The notes under the pieces are model-generated. The model made no database searches. It saw only the letters and a list, made by a program, of their open reading frames with translations, and was not told the DNA's origin. This document shows, piece by piece, positions 11,935-24,700 of a DNA stretch of 64,000 bases. Positions within the stretch are counted from its first letter, which is position 1. Each line of letters opens with the position of its first letter. Origin of the DNA: Centroberyx gerrardi (lineage: Eukaryota; Chordata; Actinopteri; Beryciformes; Berycidae). The DNA lies in the NCBI RefSeq assembly GCF_048128805.1, contig NC_136000.1, positions 12,730,854 to 12,794,853 on the forward strand, read 5' to 3'. The translations under genes and the position numbers were made by a program.

Positions 11935-14900
11935 TTACATGAAGTCCTCATAGTCCTGTGCGTAACCTCCATCGAACTCCCCATAGTCTGCAAGGTCGTC
12001 CTTCATCTTGGCCTTTAGCCCGCCTCCAGGAGTCACTCCCTTCTTCTTCTTCTTTCCTTTATTTTGTTGCTGTAAAAAAGGAAAGATCTGGATTTACTTT
12101 CATTTACAATGGTACAACTCTTGGTACAACCCTTCATGATTTAAATCAACATTGCCGTTACAATGTTATTACTTTGATGAGTACCTAAGTAATTTAACAC
12201 AGCAGTTTTTCAAACTGGGTAGAACTCCAAGTTCTTTGTTAAAGTAATGCACACTATTTAAAGAATTATGTTTCTGCAAAATTGTATCCATCATTAGGAA
12301 ACTGGGGGTAAATCATCCTTATTTAGCATTAAATTAATTGGGAAATGTGCTGTTGTTGCCCCTATGACTCCGACTCATTATGAATGCATGAAACACGAAC
12401 CTTCTCTTGTTTCTGTTTCTCGCTGAGTAAAACTGTGATTGAAGTGTTGATTTTCTTCAAGTCTTCCACCTCCACTGTAAAGTGAGATATAAAAAACAAC
12501 TCTTATCATACAGCAGTGACAAATTATTCCTCAATTGTTTTCAAGGATATGTTACATTGCATTACAAACAACACAAACTGTTGTCAACACTGTCACCATT
12601 AAAGATGTATTGCAGTTATGTGAGTGGGCTACATTTCTATTCTTTACAAATTAAGCGTCAATACTCACAGGAGAGACAGAGATCTCGAAACAAAGACTCT
12701 AGGAAGCCGGAATAATGTATGGACTTTTCAAGAGGAGATATCTTGTCTTTCAACAGTTTCTCAAACTCTGTGAAGTCGTCTTTCGAGGAAGGGCTTATGG
12801 CATCAATTCCCGCTACGTTGTTTGAGACACCTACAACAAAGAAAACCTAATTAGAGCATTGACAAATATTCAACACAGATGGGGTTTATTTCAAAGATAT
12901 GAAAATATCCTCAACTGTTAAACAAAAATGGCTGTTTTAGCAGAACAAAAAGAAATGGGCTAACTCCAATTTCATATGAGTGCTACTCTAGTGCCAAAGG
13001 ACATTCAACTAAACCAACAAGGTGTAACTTCTGATTTATAACGGCAGCAGAATTGTCGATGGCAGAGACGATCACTTAATGCCAACAGATACCAAAAAAT
13101 GTGAATGGAGATTAGTCCAGTTTTGATAAATCCATGCCAAGAAAATAATTTCACACCTTTCAAGTTTTAATACAAGATCATGATTTGTATTTTTTGTGCT
13201 TGGCTGGTTTTGCTCATTTCAATCCCACAGACAAAGCTTCTTACACCTGAGCCTAACTTGTTATAATCAAATAAGTCCTAAATCCTAAATTAACCAATCC
13301 AAATTTGAGGCACATTAATGAAAGCCACTTAAATGTTCTGCAGACTCAAACACTTGCTCCAATAAGGCCCAGTTTTCCTAACTCGATCTATACGTCTGTG
13401 AAACCAGCCCAATATGTTTCACGTTACAAAAAAAGTTAAAAATCACAGTAGCAATATACTATTTCTTTGAGAGGGAAATATATATCAACGGCGAGCTTTG
13501 GCCCTGTTCATACCATGAGCTTCATCCGCTGGCTCCGGGTCAGCCTCCTCCTCCTGCAGTGTCTTCACTCCAAGCTCCTCAGATAACTCCTCCTCTGGTG
13601 TGAGGTCTGTGCTTTCCTGGGATTCCTCTAACTAGGAAGACATCAATAATGAAAATGATTTTTGACTAATTTGGATTTCTGATCAAAAAATGAACACAAG
13701 GCAAAAGCACAAAGTATCAGCATACTTACTTCAATGTAAAAACAAGTTGAGAGATCATAAAGCAGTTAACTGTGATCTGTTTATCAATTTGAGTTTTAAG
13801 TACTGGAACAAATTAATTTAACATTTACAAAGTAATGCAAGTTAAATATTTGGTCTCAAACCCCCTTATAAAATGAAAACCGGTCCGAGTTATGACCCTC
13901 AACTTCACCAGACTCTTGACATCTTCCTTTGAGCTAAGTAAGGCCTAAATGCAGCAGAGTGTGATTGCAGCTGCAGATTACAGCAATTTGCCTCAATGTG
14001 CAACACACAGATAATTTATGAAATGATTCAATATACACTTCCTGATTCAAGTTAAAGCACTATTTTTATGTGTACTAATTATAGTCATACATCCATACAT
14101 ATACTTTGTTGGGGGATTCAATTTGCTAATAGGGAATCTGTGCAACATTTAGATCTCACCATAACTCAAGAAGCAGTTCCATTTCACAAAACAACATAAA
14201 CATGAGACAATTACAGGTTCAAAATATGCTAAAGCTCATGGCTGCCACATATTGATGTTATTTTCAAGAGCTAGGTCAACAAATAAAGCGTGAATGACGT
14301 CTTCAATCATTGGAATAAACCTAAAGCCAACAGCAGGGTGTCGTAGGTGTCACTATGCACTGACTCGAGGTGGGCTCAGGACAGAAGCTTATACTTCTTA
14401 TCACCAACTAATGAGAGGAGACTTTTTGTTCCATAGAAATTGCCAGTTGCCTCTTCTTGCTATTTGTTACCAGTGTTGGTGAGTCAATGGGAGAGAAAAA
14501 GTAATTTCTTTCAAAATTGACTGCAAATCCTGCCAAAAACTAATGACTAACTAACAACAGTATGGACCTAAATGGCCGCGCACATTTCAACACATGCCAA
14601 GAGGAGGCTGCTGCCAGTTTCTGTTCAGCAATTCCATCCTGCAGGGAGTTTTTCATAATGATCTATAAGATGAGCTTCTCTTAAATTCCTGGACTTTAAA
14701 GAAGGATGCAACATTTTTGATTTGAAGGTGAAAGAAGGAATCTTTACATCTGAGTGAACTATTCTGGAGAGGAGTACTCACCCTTTTTCTCAATTCCTCC
14801 TGTTTTTTTCTTTGTAGATTTTGTTTTTCTTTTATTTTGTCACTTAGTTTCTTCTTCTCTGATGGTTTTGTCTCTGTAAAAAGCAGCGGACAGTACAGTG

Positions 14901-15982
14901 TTATGGAAACAAATGTGACTGTGTCCTGTATAACTCCATGTCCGTTAACACTTCAGTTCCCACTGGGGCCGCCCATGCTAAAAATGGATACACTCCTGGT
15001 ACTGTAAGGCGCTTTCACTAAAAGCATCCATATATTAAGGTTAACTGGAGGTAAAATTTCCATTTCTCACTTTCATTCAGGGAACACTGCAGAACTGACA
15101 CCAGGTCAGCATTTCTGAACAATTTTAATAATAAAGTAGCAACAGTTGGGAGTCCTGAAAGGATAAAGCTTTTAACTATACAAAGTGACTTTTTTATGAC
15201 ACCTACCATTGTATTTTGGGGGAAAGCTATGTATGAACTATCAGAAAATTGATCTGTGACTAGGACTTTTTGCAATGATACAGTGTCATCTCAAGATTGA
15301 ATGGCTGCAATGTTTATCTACTGACCTGTTTTCTTATCATCATCTTTCCGCTCTTCTTCCTCGTCATCCCAATTATCCTGTAAAGGGGAAGAGAAAGATC
15401 TGTGAAAACTGGAGAAATGCAAAGGGGAGGATATCAACCCAATATTCAAATATCTGTATATTATATATATATCTGTATAATATTTGTATCAAAGTTTGAG
15501 AGACAGAAACCCGATGATATTTTGAATGAATGAATAAAGTCATGCGAATTACTTAATGTATGCATCAATATACAGTATTACAACAAAATGTATTTTTCAC
15601 ATTAAGTACTGCCTCCTGCCACAGAGCTGCAAAGGTTTTCAAATTACTATTATATAGCTTTCTTCTCATTCATCAGAATATAATGCTTTTCCAAGCTCAA
15701 ATAGCAATGGCACTATTGCTATTGTAATTTAATGGTTCAATAAAATTTTTGCTTGTATCACTAATGCAAATCAAGAAGATCATTACTATGCAACCATGCA
15801 GTTAAATAAACAGGATGTGCACACAGCAGTTGGGGTTTCAAAGAGACCAGGCACAAAAACATTTGCATATTTAAATGTATTAAAAGAAATCACCCAACTT
15901 TCTCACATTGTCAAATATGACTTGTGTGCAACAGCTTCATTCCAAATTTATTGTAGATACATTCAGTCAGGCAGGCAGCCTA

Positions 15983-16022
<40 letters not shown>

Positions 16023-16615
16023 ACCTGAAATCAAGTTCTGTGGTAGGAACCTTTGACTGTCATGACATTATCATCAGTACAATGCATTAAAACACGGAAA
16101 ACTGTTGAGTTACCATGGTGACGGCTGAACATTTCAACTTCTGAGTGTTTAATGATGCTCATTTCCATGACAACATGACCAAAAATGTAATGGAAACCCT
16201 CTTAGGGGTTGAACAGAAGGGGATTATCGTGATACAATATGAATGATCAGTTCTGAAAAGCGCGGACTTATTTGCTAAACACTCCAGCTAACGTGTGTTT
16301 TTTGTTAGGCATTGACGGTGATGTCATACACGTTACGTTATCTCTGTTTGACGGTAGACGTCAGACTAAAATGGATATTAAGTTACCTCACTACTAGCTA
16401 GCTAACGTTAACTACCTTGACGTCTTCCTCGTCGTCTTCACCTTCCCACTTATCCAACACAACCGGCTTCGCTGCTGGCTCGTCCGGCTCGAAAGATTCA
16501 GCGTCTGTTGAACCGTGAGAAGGAAATGTGATTTCCAAAAAGCTTCAGTTTAAAAGTACATTTCTTCAGAGATATCAGAAGTTGGACACTCACCCCAAGA
16601 GTCTCCCTCCGCCAT
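11935..16615 (-). CDS. eif3j: eif3j: translation initiation factor eIF3 subunit J
   Basis: Eight minus-strand coding exons: 16594-16615, 16416-16504, 15326-15377, 14782-14873, 13514-13631, 12669-12830, 12401-12474 and 11935-12069, in frame, 247 aa (human 258). eIF3j is the loosely bound eIF3 subunit that contacts the 40S decoding centre and acts in mRNA recruitment and ribosome recycling. The sequence shows the acidic N-terminus with repeated tryptophan motifs (SWDAESF, DKWEGEDDEED, DNWDDEEEE), a lysine/glutamate-rich helical middle, the conserved block AISPSSKDDFTEFEKLLKDK, a poly-lysine stretch, and the signature C-terminus ending YAQDYEDFM. The start follows the family N-terminus (MA..GDSWDAE). 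The exon 7 donor (AAG|GTTCGT) is weak but keeps frame and homology. A short conserved segment before exon 6 (human ETFGV) is abbreviated. Confidence 0.96.
15984..16018. repeat. (GT)n microsatellite in eif3j intron 2
   Basis: About 17 uninterrupted GT units within the intron between the second and third eif3j coding exons. No functional role is apparent. Confidence 0.9.
16285..16414. promoter_or_regulatory. TAGCTAACGTTA-type palindrome cluster at the eif3j 5' end
   Basis: CTAGCTAGCTAACGTTAACT-like sequence at about 16393-16412 and CAGCTAACGTG near 16285 lie in eif3j intron 1-2 territory, within 330 bp of the start codon. The same self-complementary words recur near the 5' ends of parp16, ctdspl2, sqor and cep152. 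The motif is directly visible; a promoter role is inference. Confidence 0.4.
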
Positions 16616-17580
16616 TTTTGCAGGGGTCCGGACTGTAAAATGTTCCGTGAGTGAACAAGTGGGCAGACAGCTACATAGTTCCTACTCTTCTGTGACAGAC
16701 TTTCCAAATTCAATGTTTTCATTATGCTAAAGCGAAAATGCTTATGCTAAGTTTTATTTTTTAATTTTATTGCTAAGATGACCAAGACTGTGACCATTTC
16801 TTTCACTTTCCATTGTTTATATTTTCAAATGCACAAATTAAAACAGCATTAGACTGACTGGAATAACCTAAATGTTGGTGATCTGTTTAATATGCTAATA
16901 TATTGTGAGAAATTTTGCCCAGATAACCTTTAATTTTATGACTCATACATTTTCTTCTCAAGCGTGACATCATTTTTCGGCCCAAGTAATGGATTCCGGA
17001 GTGCAAAATGATTGCCTTCGACATTCACACTAATGTTGACTATTTTCGCTTTCGATGGTTCCTCTATTATGCATTTCTTCATTTGTTGAGGTGGATTGTG
17101 ATCGTTTTGAAACTGCAATGAAAAAAAAAAATTGCAAGCAAGTTACATGAGGATAATGCTAAAATTAAAGGTTACCTGGGCAAAATTGCTCACAATATAT
17201 TAACATATTCCGCACCATGGTTGTCAGCAAAATATATCAATTTTTTTTTAATTCTGTAATGTGTTGAAATGTTTTGAATTGACTTGTCATTTCTTCTTTC
17301 TTGTCACTTCTCATTTTACAGAACAGAAATATTCAGGAAAAATACAGGATCCAAAACTTATTTTTGCCACATAGCAAAGTCTACTTTAACTCTCAATTCA
17401 ATGGGAGATGGTAGTGTACTGAGTTGTGCCAAGTTGGGGTCAAGTTAAAAACGATTACCAATATTTTCATCCTAAAAGAAAACCAATGCGTTAAGAGACA
17501 TACTTAAGATTCAAGTATCGGTCCTTTAATGAATTTTGTGATAAAACAAGTATTAAAAAGTAGGAAGCTTAAAGTCGTAT
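16616..17580. other. eif3j upstream region with an inverted-repeat element
   Basis: Contains the eif3j promoter (minus strand) immediately above 16615 and the inverted-repeat element described separately. A 60-codon minus-strand frame at 16936-17118 lies inside that element and is not recognisable. No exon is supported. Confidence 0.5.
16889..17209. mobile_element. 321-bp inverted-repeat (MITE-like) element upstream of eif3j
   Basis: The 50-bp arm at 16889-16938 is nearly the exact reverse complement of 17160-17209; both share the words AATATATTGTGAG, AATTTTGCCCAG and TAACCTTTAATTTTA. About 220 bp separates them. The structure fits a small non-autonomous DNA transposon. No clear target-site duplication was found, so the superfamily is unassigned. 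It sits 270-600 bp upstream of the eif3j start codon. Confidence 0.65.
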
Positions 17581-18724
17581 AAAAATGTATTTATTTTCAA
17601 GGAAACCATTGAGTAACACTGAATACAACAGGAGTGATCATTCAATAGTCAATAAAACTTGTGACTCCTACATAATAAAGATCCCACATACAAGACGTCT
17701 TGGAAAACAAGATTTGAGAGCAAACATGTTGGCAATTTGCTGGTGCTACAATTTCTTTTTTTTTTCTCCCTCACATAACAAATTGAGGTGATACACCTGT
17801 GTAGAAAAGTGACAAGATTTTACATTAACTTACAAAGGGCTGGATGTCAAAGTGCAGGATGCCTGAACCCCTCCCTCCCTTAAACCTCATCAGAGAGGAC
17901 GATCAAGGTGTCTACTTCTGAAGCGACTCTCAAATACAAATCTCCAAAAATTATTATTCGGCCATTATGGCTTTTGTATTCAGTTGAGACCCTATTCTAG
18001 CTTACATTACATAGCTTTAAAATATCATAATTTCAGAAACATTTCCTCCCAAAGATACATTTTTAAAACTGCACCTTATTACAGACAACTGCATTTAATG
18101 GAGTAAAGCATCACAGGAATAACGCAGGCATACAACAGAAATGCAGCTGTGTAGCATCAACTTCAAACAAAACACACTACCATTTTGTCGGTTTATAAAA
18201 GCAACCAAATAAAAGGAATACATACTAAAATTCGAAATGAAAATAAAAGGACTTAAAAACCTTGAAGAAAAAAAAATTATATACAGATATTTACAAGTAA
18301 TAGAGTGAATATTATACAGGTTTGACTGGCCATTCAAGACTGGGCTAGAGCCAACAAGGTCCTTCTGTTCCAACACTGCATGACATTCAGTTTTGTCAAT
18401 CCGAAATGAAAGTTAAAGACGAAATATCTTCCAGGATGTCATCTTCTAGGTCACTAGAAAGACGGCAGCAAAGTGTAAAGGACTGCTGTGGTGAACAGTT
18501 CTGTTGTGTTTAGAGTCTAGTTTGAGTATGTATGTATAGAAACATACGGCGCTTTTGACTCAAACGTAGCTTGAAATTTTTTGCACAATTAAAAAAAAAT
18601 TATAATAATAATGGCAATGTCGCGTTTGCAAAGAGAAATCCATTGAATATCCTTCTTTGAGTCAGTATATTTCCAATGTTGATACCATTTTGTACTGTAA
18701 GACAACTGTCCTTAGTGAAAGTCC
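17581..18724 (-). other. ctdspl2: ctdspl2 3' UTR
   Basis: AT-rich sequence after the ctdspl2 stop on the minus strand, without further exons, ending at an AATAAA hexamer (minus strand) at 17590-17595. This implies a 3' UTR of about 1.1 kb. The endpoint is inferred from the hexamer alone. Confidence 0.5.
17590..17595 (-). terminator. ctdspl2: Candidate poly(A) signal for ctdspl2
   Basis: AATAAA on the minus strand about 1.13 kb after the stop codon. It is followed by AT-rich sequence. Motif evidence only. Confidence 0.4.
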
Positions 18725-21700
18725 TCAGTCTGGGGGAAGAAGGTCATGCAAACGAAACCTGTCTCGGATGTGCGGTCTGACATCTTCATTCTGTGAAGGA
18801 GAGAATAGATGTAATAATTAGAGATGGGACGATATTCTTATCTCACAATCGTGAAACTGATATTGTGTATTGAATCGTTCAATTCAATACACAATATCAC
18901 GATTGCTGATAATTGTTCTGCCACTGTTGTCACAGTTTTGTATTGTGATATATTGAATTTCAATATATCGTCCCATCCCTAGCAATAATTCAAAATTTAT
19001 TAGACAACAGACCTTTCATGATGAAAAGCAGCAGTACAGACGATGTTTATGACCAAATGTTTAAGGTAAAATACATACCAGCTGCACAAGCTTCTCCAGG
19101 AAGGGAACAAGCTTTAGAAGCTCATTGTCATTTCTATCCACAAACCAGCTCTCGATTGGGATTCCATTGGAAAGCTGAAAAGGAAAACAAACAGCTGTGT
19201 TGGGAGTTGAAATAAATCAACCAGTGCATCTGTGAAACATTAATATTAATAAAAAATGTTAAAAATGCATCGACGGTTTTACCTGATAGGCAAAGGCTTG
19301 GGGTGAATTGTCAATTATTATCGTCTTTGAAAGATCCCGTCCAAGAATGTTTAGGTCTTTGATGTAATTTCCTTGTACACACACACAGTGCTCACGAAAT
19401 AGCCTATGTCTGAAAAAAACACAACGAAAGAGTTGTCAGTCATTAGTATTCCTTGGTTAATACAAGCAATGAAAAGCATTTTAAAGTCAAACAAACATCT
19501 TTTGGCTATATGTTTGGGGGAAAAAGAATGCTACAGGGAACAGAGTCCCATAAAAGGACAAGTCACATTTTTTGTGCTTTTTCTTTCCAACTTGTTCACT
19601 GAATAGGAGAAACAACGTAGTCAAGATGGAAATTATTTCTCACCAGTAATTTTATTCACCAAACTATTCACAAACTTCAGTAATTTTCTATCCTAGACAC
19701 TTGGAGGTTTGCGGTGTCAGGCTGCGAGACAGTTTGAAAAGTTGGAAGGGAGCGCTGAGAGCAGCTACACCCGTCTTTGCCCCTCGGACTAGCTGTATGT
19801 GTGTGTGTGTCTCCATTTACGTCCTCAGGTCGTCAGTGTAAATAAGGACGTTAGTCAACTTACAAATACTGGATTTAAAAAAAGTTTTATTGATATGACC
19901 AGAATCCTAACAATTTCTCAGAGAAAGTGAAATCCAACCAGATACTTTATTCATCAACATAATATTGTAGGACAAATTCAACTTCATCATAGAGATGCAA
20001 CATAATTATTATAATTTGTTTTTCTTCCACATTCTGGTGAACCTTGACTTTCAGGTTGAAGACGGTGAGTCACTATCAAAAACAATTTTTTCTAAACTTG
20101 CACTTAATTCTACTCAGTTTACTCAGTATGTGCCTGACAGTGGAATATGATTTCTTAATTGCTGAGCAGGCCTGAAGATGTCAGCCAGCCTTCTTCATGT
20201 TTACTGATCAATTTATGGATTTTTTTTTTTTATTGTAATCTGTTTCATGCCATGTTGTTTTTCAACTGCTGAAGGAGGATGATCTGAGGCCGATATGACA
20301 TGCTTGCTGATACTGTAATATCTGAACTTGAAATAATTGAGTTTTGCATCATTTCATTACAGCCACACAGGGGACCATCACACGTTGGCGGCTCCAGATG
20401 GCAGCTAGTGGTAAGAGTTTGAAAAGTGAACTTCAATACCCAACAATTATATAAGATGACATCAGTAAACTGTACACAGCACACTAATGTTTACCAACCC
20501 GGCTTGTCTGTTATCGTTTAATACCGGAGGGACAAGAGAGGCAAACGATCCAGTGCTAGCGAGTCCAGTTTTCTCTGGACAGAGCGCTCATTCCTTGTCG
20601 TTTAGGAGACAGTTTGCATGTTGTTCTTAAATTTCGATTTGTCACTTTCTGTGGGCGGAGAAGTATCCATGTCCGACACTAGAATTTCATTTTGGCAAAT
20701 AGGGCAAATCTCTTCTCTACTGCAGCTCTACTTTGTGATTCAGGCCTCATTAGATGGGTGTATTATTATTATTTTTTTAATCTTGCCTAGTGCAGCTTTA
20801 ATGCAGCTCTTATTGTTGTACATCCTATTATTTCTATACTGACTCTTGAATTCCAACCTAATCAGTGCAGCAAACTCAATGCACATTTATAAAGCAGCCA
20901 CTGTGTGCATCAAAATAATTTATTTATAAAAGCTACTGCAGAATCTCATGCTTTCACTGACCTGACCAACTGCTTCTTCGGATCCAGGATGTTGAGCAAC
21001 TTATCAGCGTACACTTTCTTTGAAGCCGTAAAGAGAATAATCTGTGAAATTGAAAATGACAGAAACAAGTATTAAACTGAGAACAGATCAAAATGAACAA
21101 AAACCGTCTGGAGTAATTTAGAAATGATGAGAAATCTCACCTCATACATTTGAGACATGCGCTCAAGAAACTCACGAAAAAAGGGCCTCAACCGCACATA
21201 CACCTTCAGATTAAAAAAGAAAAACGGAACAATTGAATCATGGAGACAAAACAGGGAAACCTTCCAATTATAAAATGACATATAACGGCAGTACCTGGTA
21301 TATTACATCTTGAAAGAGCACAGGGAATGTCAGGGCAGCGTCTTCTAGCTCATTCAAACTACAGTGCACCAGCGTTTCATCCTAACAACAGGAAGACAGA
21401 GAGGAAAACCCCATTAAAGTCAATTCATACTGAACATTGTTAGGCAGCGGAACAGCCTGTTATTTGCGTACCAGGTCTAAGACGAGAGAAAACTCCGGCG
21501 TGCTGCGTGTTTTCAGGGGCAGTGCTGGTTTGCGTGTCATCTGCTCTTCTGTCAACGGAGGCACATGCTTGATGAAGAAGTACCTTGAAGCAGAGAAAAC
21601 AGACAAAACTCAGGAAGATCTTTGCAACAAAGGGCAATACGTCCCAGTTTGAGTGTGAATTAACAGGACGTATAGTATCAGCCTTTCCACCATTTATAGA

Positions 21701-24700
21701 CCAGAAAATGTCTAATCCAAGTAGAATCTTACAAGGGTTGACAAAGATCCAAAGAACTGAAATATTGTCTGATGCTGTCAGTATCAAAATGAGTGAATTG
21801 AAGAAAAAAATATATAATCCGTTAAAATGCAGTAGTGGGGTGAACATGGCCTCACAAGTCGTTTAGATATTCACTTCCATAGAGATAGACAACGTACAAC
21901 GGTGCAAGTACAATTGAGATGAGACAATTGAACAATTCATTAAAAACAAGAGAGATGTATGCAGCTTATTTCAATATTTTATTTTATCAATAAATGGTTA
22001 TGATTGTTAGAGATTGCTAAACTAAAGAACTCAAAAGCAGTAAATTAAAACTAAAAAGTAAATTTAAAAACCACAATCTACATACGGATCGAAAACCTCC
22101 CAGTCCTCGTCGTATGAGGCCTCTGCAGGGGCGGAGGGCGGCGCATGTGGGTAACCGCTGTCTGGCGTACAGCCAGGAGCTGAGCAGGACAGAGAGAGAA
22201 GAGAGGAACCCAAAAGAGATGAAGCATGTTCTTAAGGAATTATAAATCAAGGCAGAGGCTCAAGCCAAGACTCTGCTGACAGTTTAATGATCAAAGACAG
22301 ACTGTGAAAAGTGACACGACATACAGTCGGTTTCCAGAGAGCAGGGCGATGCTCACAGATGTGCCTGGCCAAATACTATTTGTAAACATTTGATTTCTGA
22401 ATTATCCTGATACCGTAAACCCCACCCGCCTGGTTGTCAGAGCAGGTTAAAACAAATACCAAGAATTGTTTGCAATTACCATTTGATCCAGGTCAGCACC
22501 ACTGGCATTTGAAAAAAGGCAGATAATTAACTTCTGAGGGAATATTACGACAATGCCCATGTGCTGCTGTGTAAAAAATGCTTCCTACTGTAACAGTACT
22601 AACAGTCACTTATGACCATCATGGATTTCATCCTATGTCCACCATTCTTTTATTTTTCTGTGGTGAAAAATAAAAGAATGCTTACATTAAAGATTGGACA
22701 TTTTAAATTTTCTATAAATTGTGAAGAAACTGTATATCTAGGCCTAACACTGATCTCTAAAATTCATGCAATCCAATGTCATGATTAAAAGAATTTGTTA
22801 AGTTTACAAGGAGCTGTTGTCGTCGAGTTCAAATTATCCAAGAGTTCAAAGAATGAAACATGAGGCTTAATCTGATCCTACCTGTTAGTGGGGGCATATC
22901 AATTTCAGTGACAATTTCCCCTTCTTCTATGGTTGTATCTGGGGTTATCTGAGGCCTCTGTGGTAACACCGGGGCAGCGTGGCACAGGGTGATGCCTTCT
23001 GTGGACGTCAGAGTGCTGCTGGGAATCTCTTCTGCCTGCTCTATATCCAGCTGCTTCATAATCTCCTCTGCCTCCATAGCTTGGCCAGGAGAGTCCGAAC
23101 CAGGAGTGGCTACAAAGAGGCGTTACAAATGGCAAGAGCAGTCAATGCATTTTGATTACTGGAAATCTTTCAGACTCATATCACTAAGAACCTGTGAGGT
23201 CATGATGCTGTTCCAGTTTGAGAAACTCTAGTTGGGATCACCCATTTTTAGATACCAATTTTCCAACACAACACCTTCAACCAAAGATCAAGCACCTCAT
23301 CAATAATTATCACCATCAAATGCATTTGTTTTTCGCTCGTGAAATAGAATGCAATGCAGCACACTGCTGGGTGGCAAACACAATATGCAAATGGATCAGA
23401 AAAACAGATTCAACTATCAGTGTAGGCAGATCACAAATCTAATTTTCCTCCAATATCAGTCTAATTACTGCATCATCAATTACAGCACCCCTAAATGAAG
23501 TACTGCTTGCTTATGAAACCCAGCTCCATACTTAAGAACAGTAGAGTTTAGTCCTGGAGAAAATGTTTTTATTTACCAGTCTTAGTTGCTGGTGAGAAGA
23601 AGTTGAAAACTGGAGAGAAGATGGTTCCAAGCAGGGTGGTGCGGGGCGGGCTGCTCGCTGCCTCAACGGGGGCCTCTAATTTACCGTTTGGTTTGATGGG
23701 CTTACTGTTGCAAGTCATAGTGTCTGAGGATAGACAACAACTCTTTAGTAACAACACTAAAAAGACTATTCAAATGTCTGTATGCAAGACAGAACACATG
23801 CACAAATAAACACACTCATGCAGGCACATAAACACACGTTCTCCCAAGCTTTTAGAAAAGCTTAGGTGATAATGTCAACAATTTGGGTTTTTTTAGGGAT
23901 TAGCAATTTAACTCATTCAGACACTGTTAAAATGGAAAAGGCATTTCTGAAATTAATTCTGCAGCCTATCACCAGCAAAAGATACTTGATCTTTCAATAT
24001 TTTTCCATATGTTGATCTTAAAATTGACAACAACAAAATACAGTAGTAGTAATAAGTAGCAAAAACCTTGCAGATGATGACATCATGTTGTAGTCAAAAT
24101 GAAACATTTAATTTACAACAAATCATCTTATCTTGATTCAGTAGTACCTTTATTTGGGGTTTTCCGGCAAACTCTGGAGATTGATTTGCTGGAAAGGCCT
24201 CCAGTCTGTGGTGTTGAACTTATCAGGTCACTATCTGAATTACACTCAATACGACTCCTCTTAGCGGGGATGTCCGGCTCCACCTGAGAAAAAGCAGGGA
24301 TAGAGCAAATGGCAAATTGTTATTTTATTTCACAAATCATCTTGAGGTGTCAAATGACATCACACATAACGTTTTTTTAATCAAATCGCCAGCAAGCGTT
24401 ATAATCCGCGAGTTGCCACGCACACAATGTAGAGAAACCAACAGTCAATCATGGAGTTATTTCACACAGTCCCACGACACTATAAATGCAAATTATGTGG
24501 TATTGTTTTAAAATACATGGGTGGAACAAGTAGTATAGGTTACCACCTAAAAGCAAAGCATCCTACTGTTGCTAGCACAGAGCCGTCATCTCAGCCATCG
24601 GTGCTCTCATTCAGACTAAACCACCACAAAAAGGGTAATAGAATACAATTCGGTTAGAGAAGACGAGTACTCGGTTACTAAGTTACTCATTATTTACATC

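Noticed and set aside
21440-21847. 135-codon minus-strand frame
   Set aside because: It overlaps the ctdspl2 exon at 21472-21583 in a different reading frame and continues into intron.
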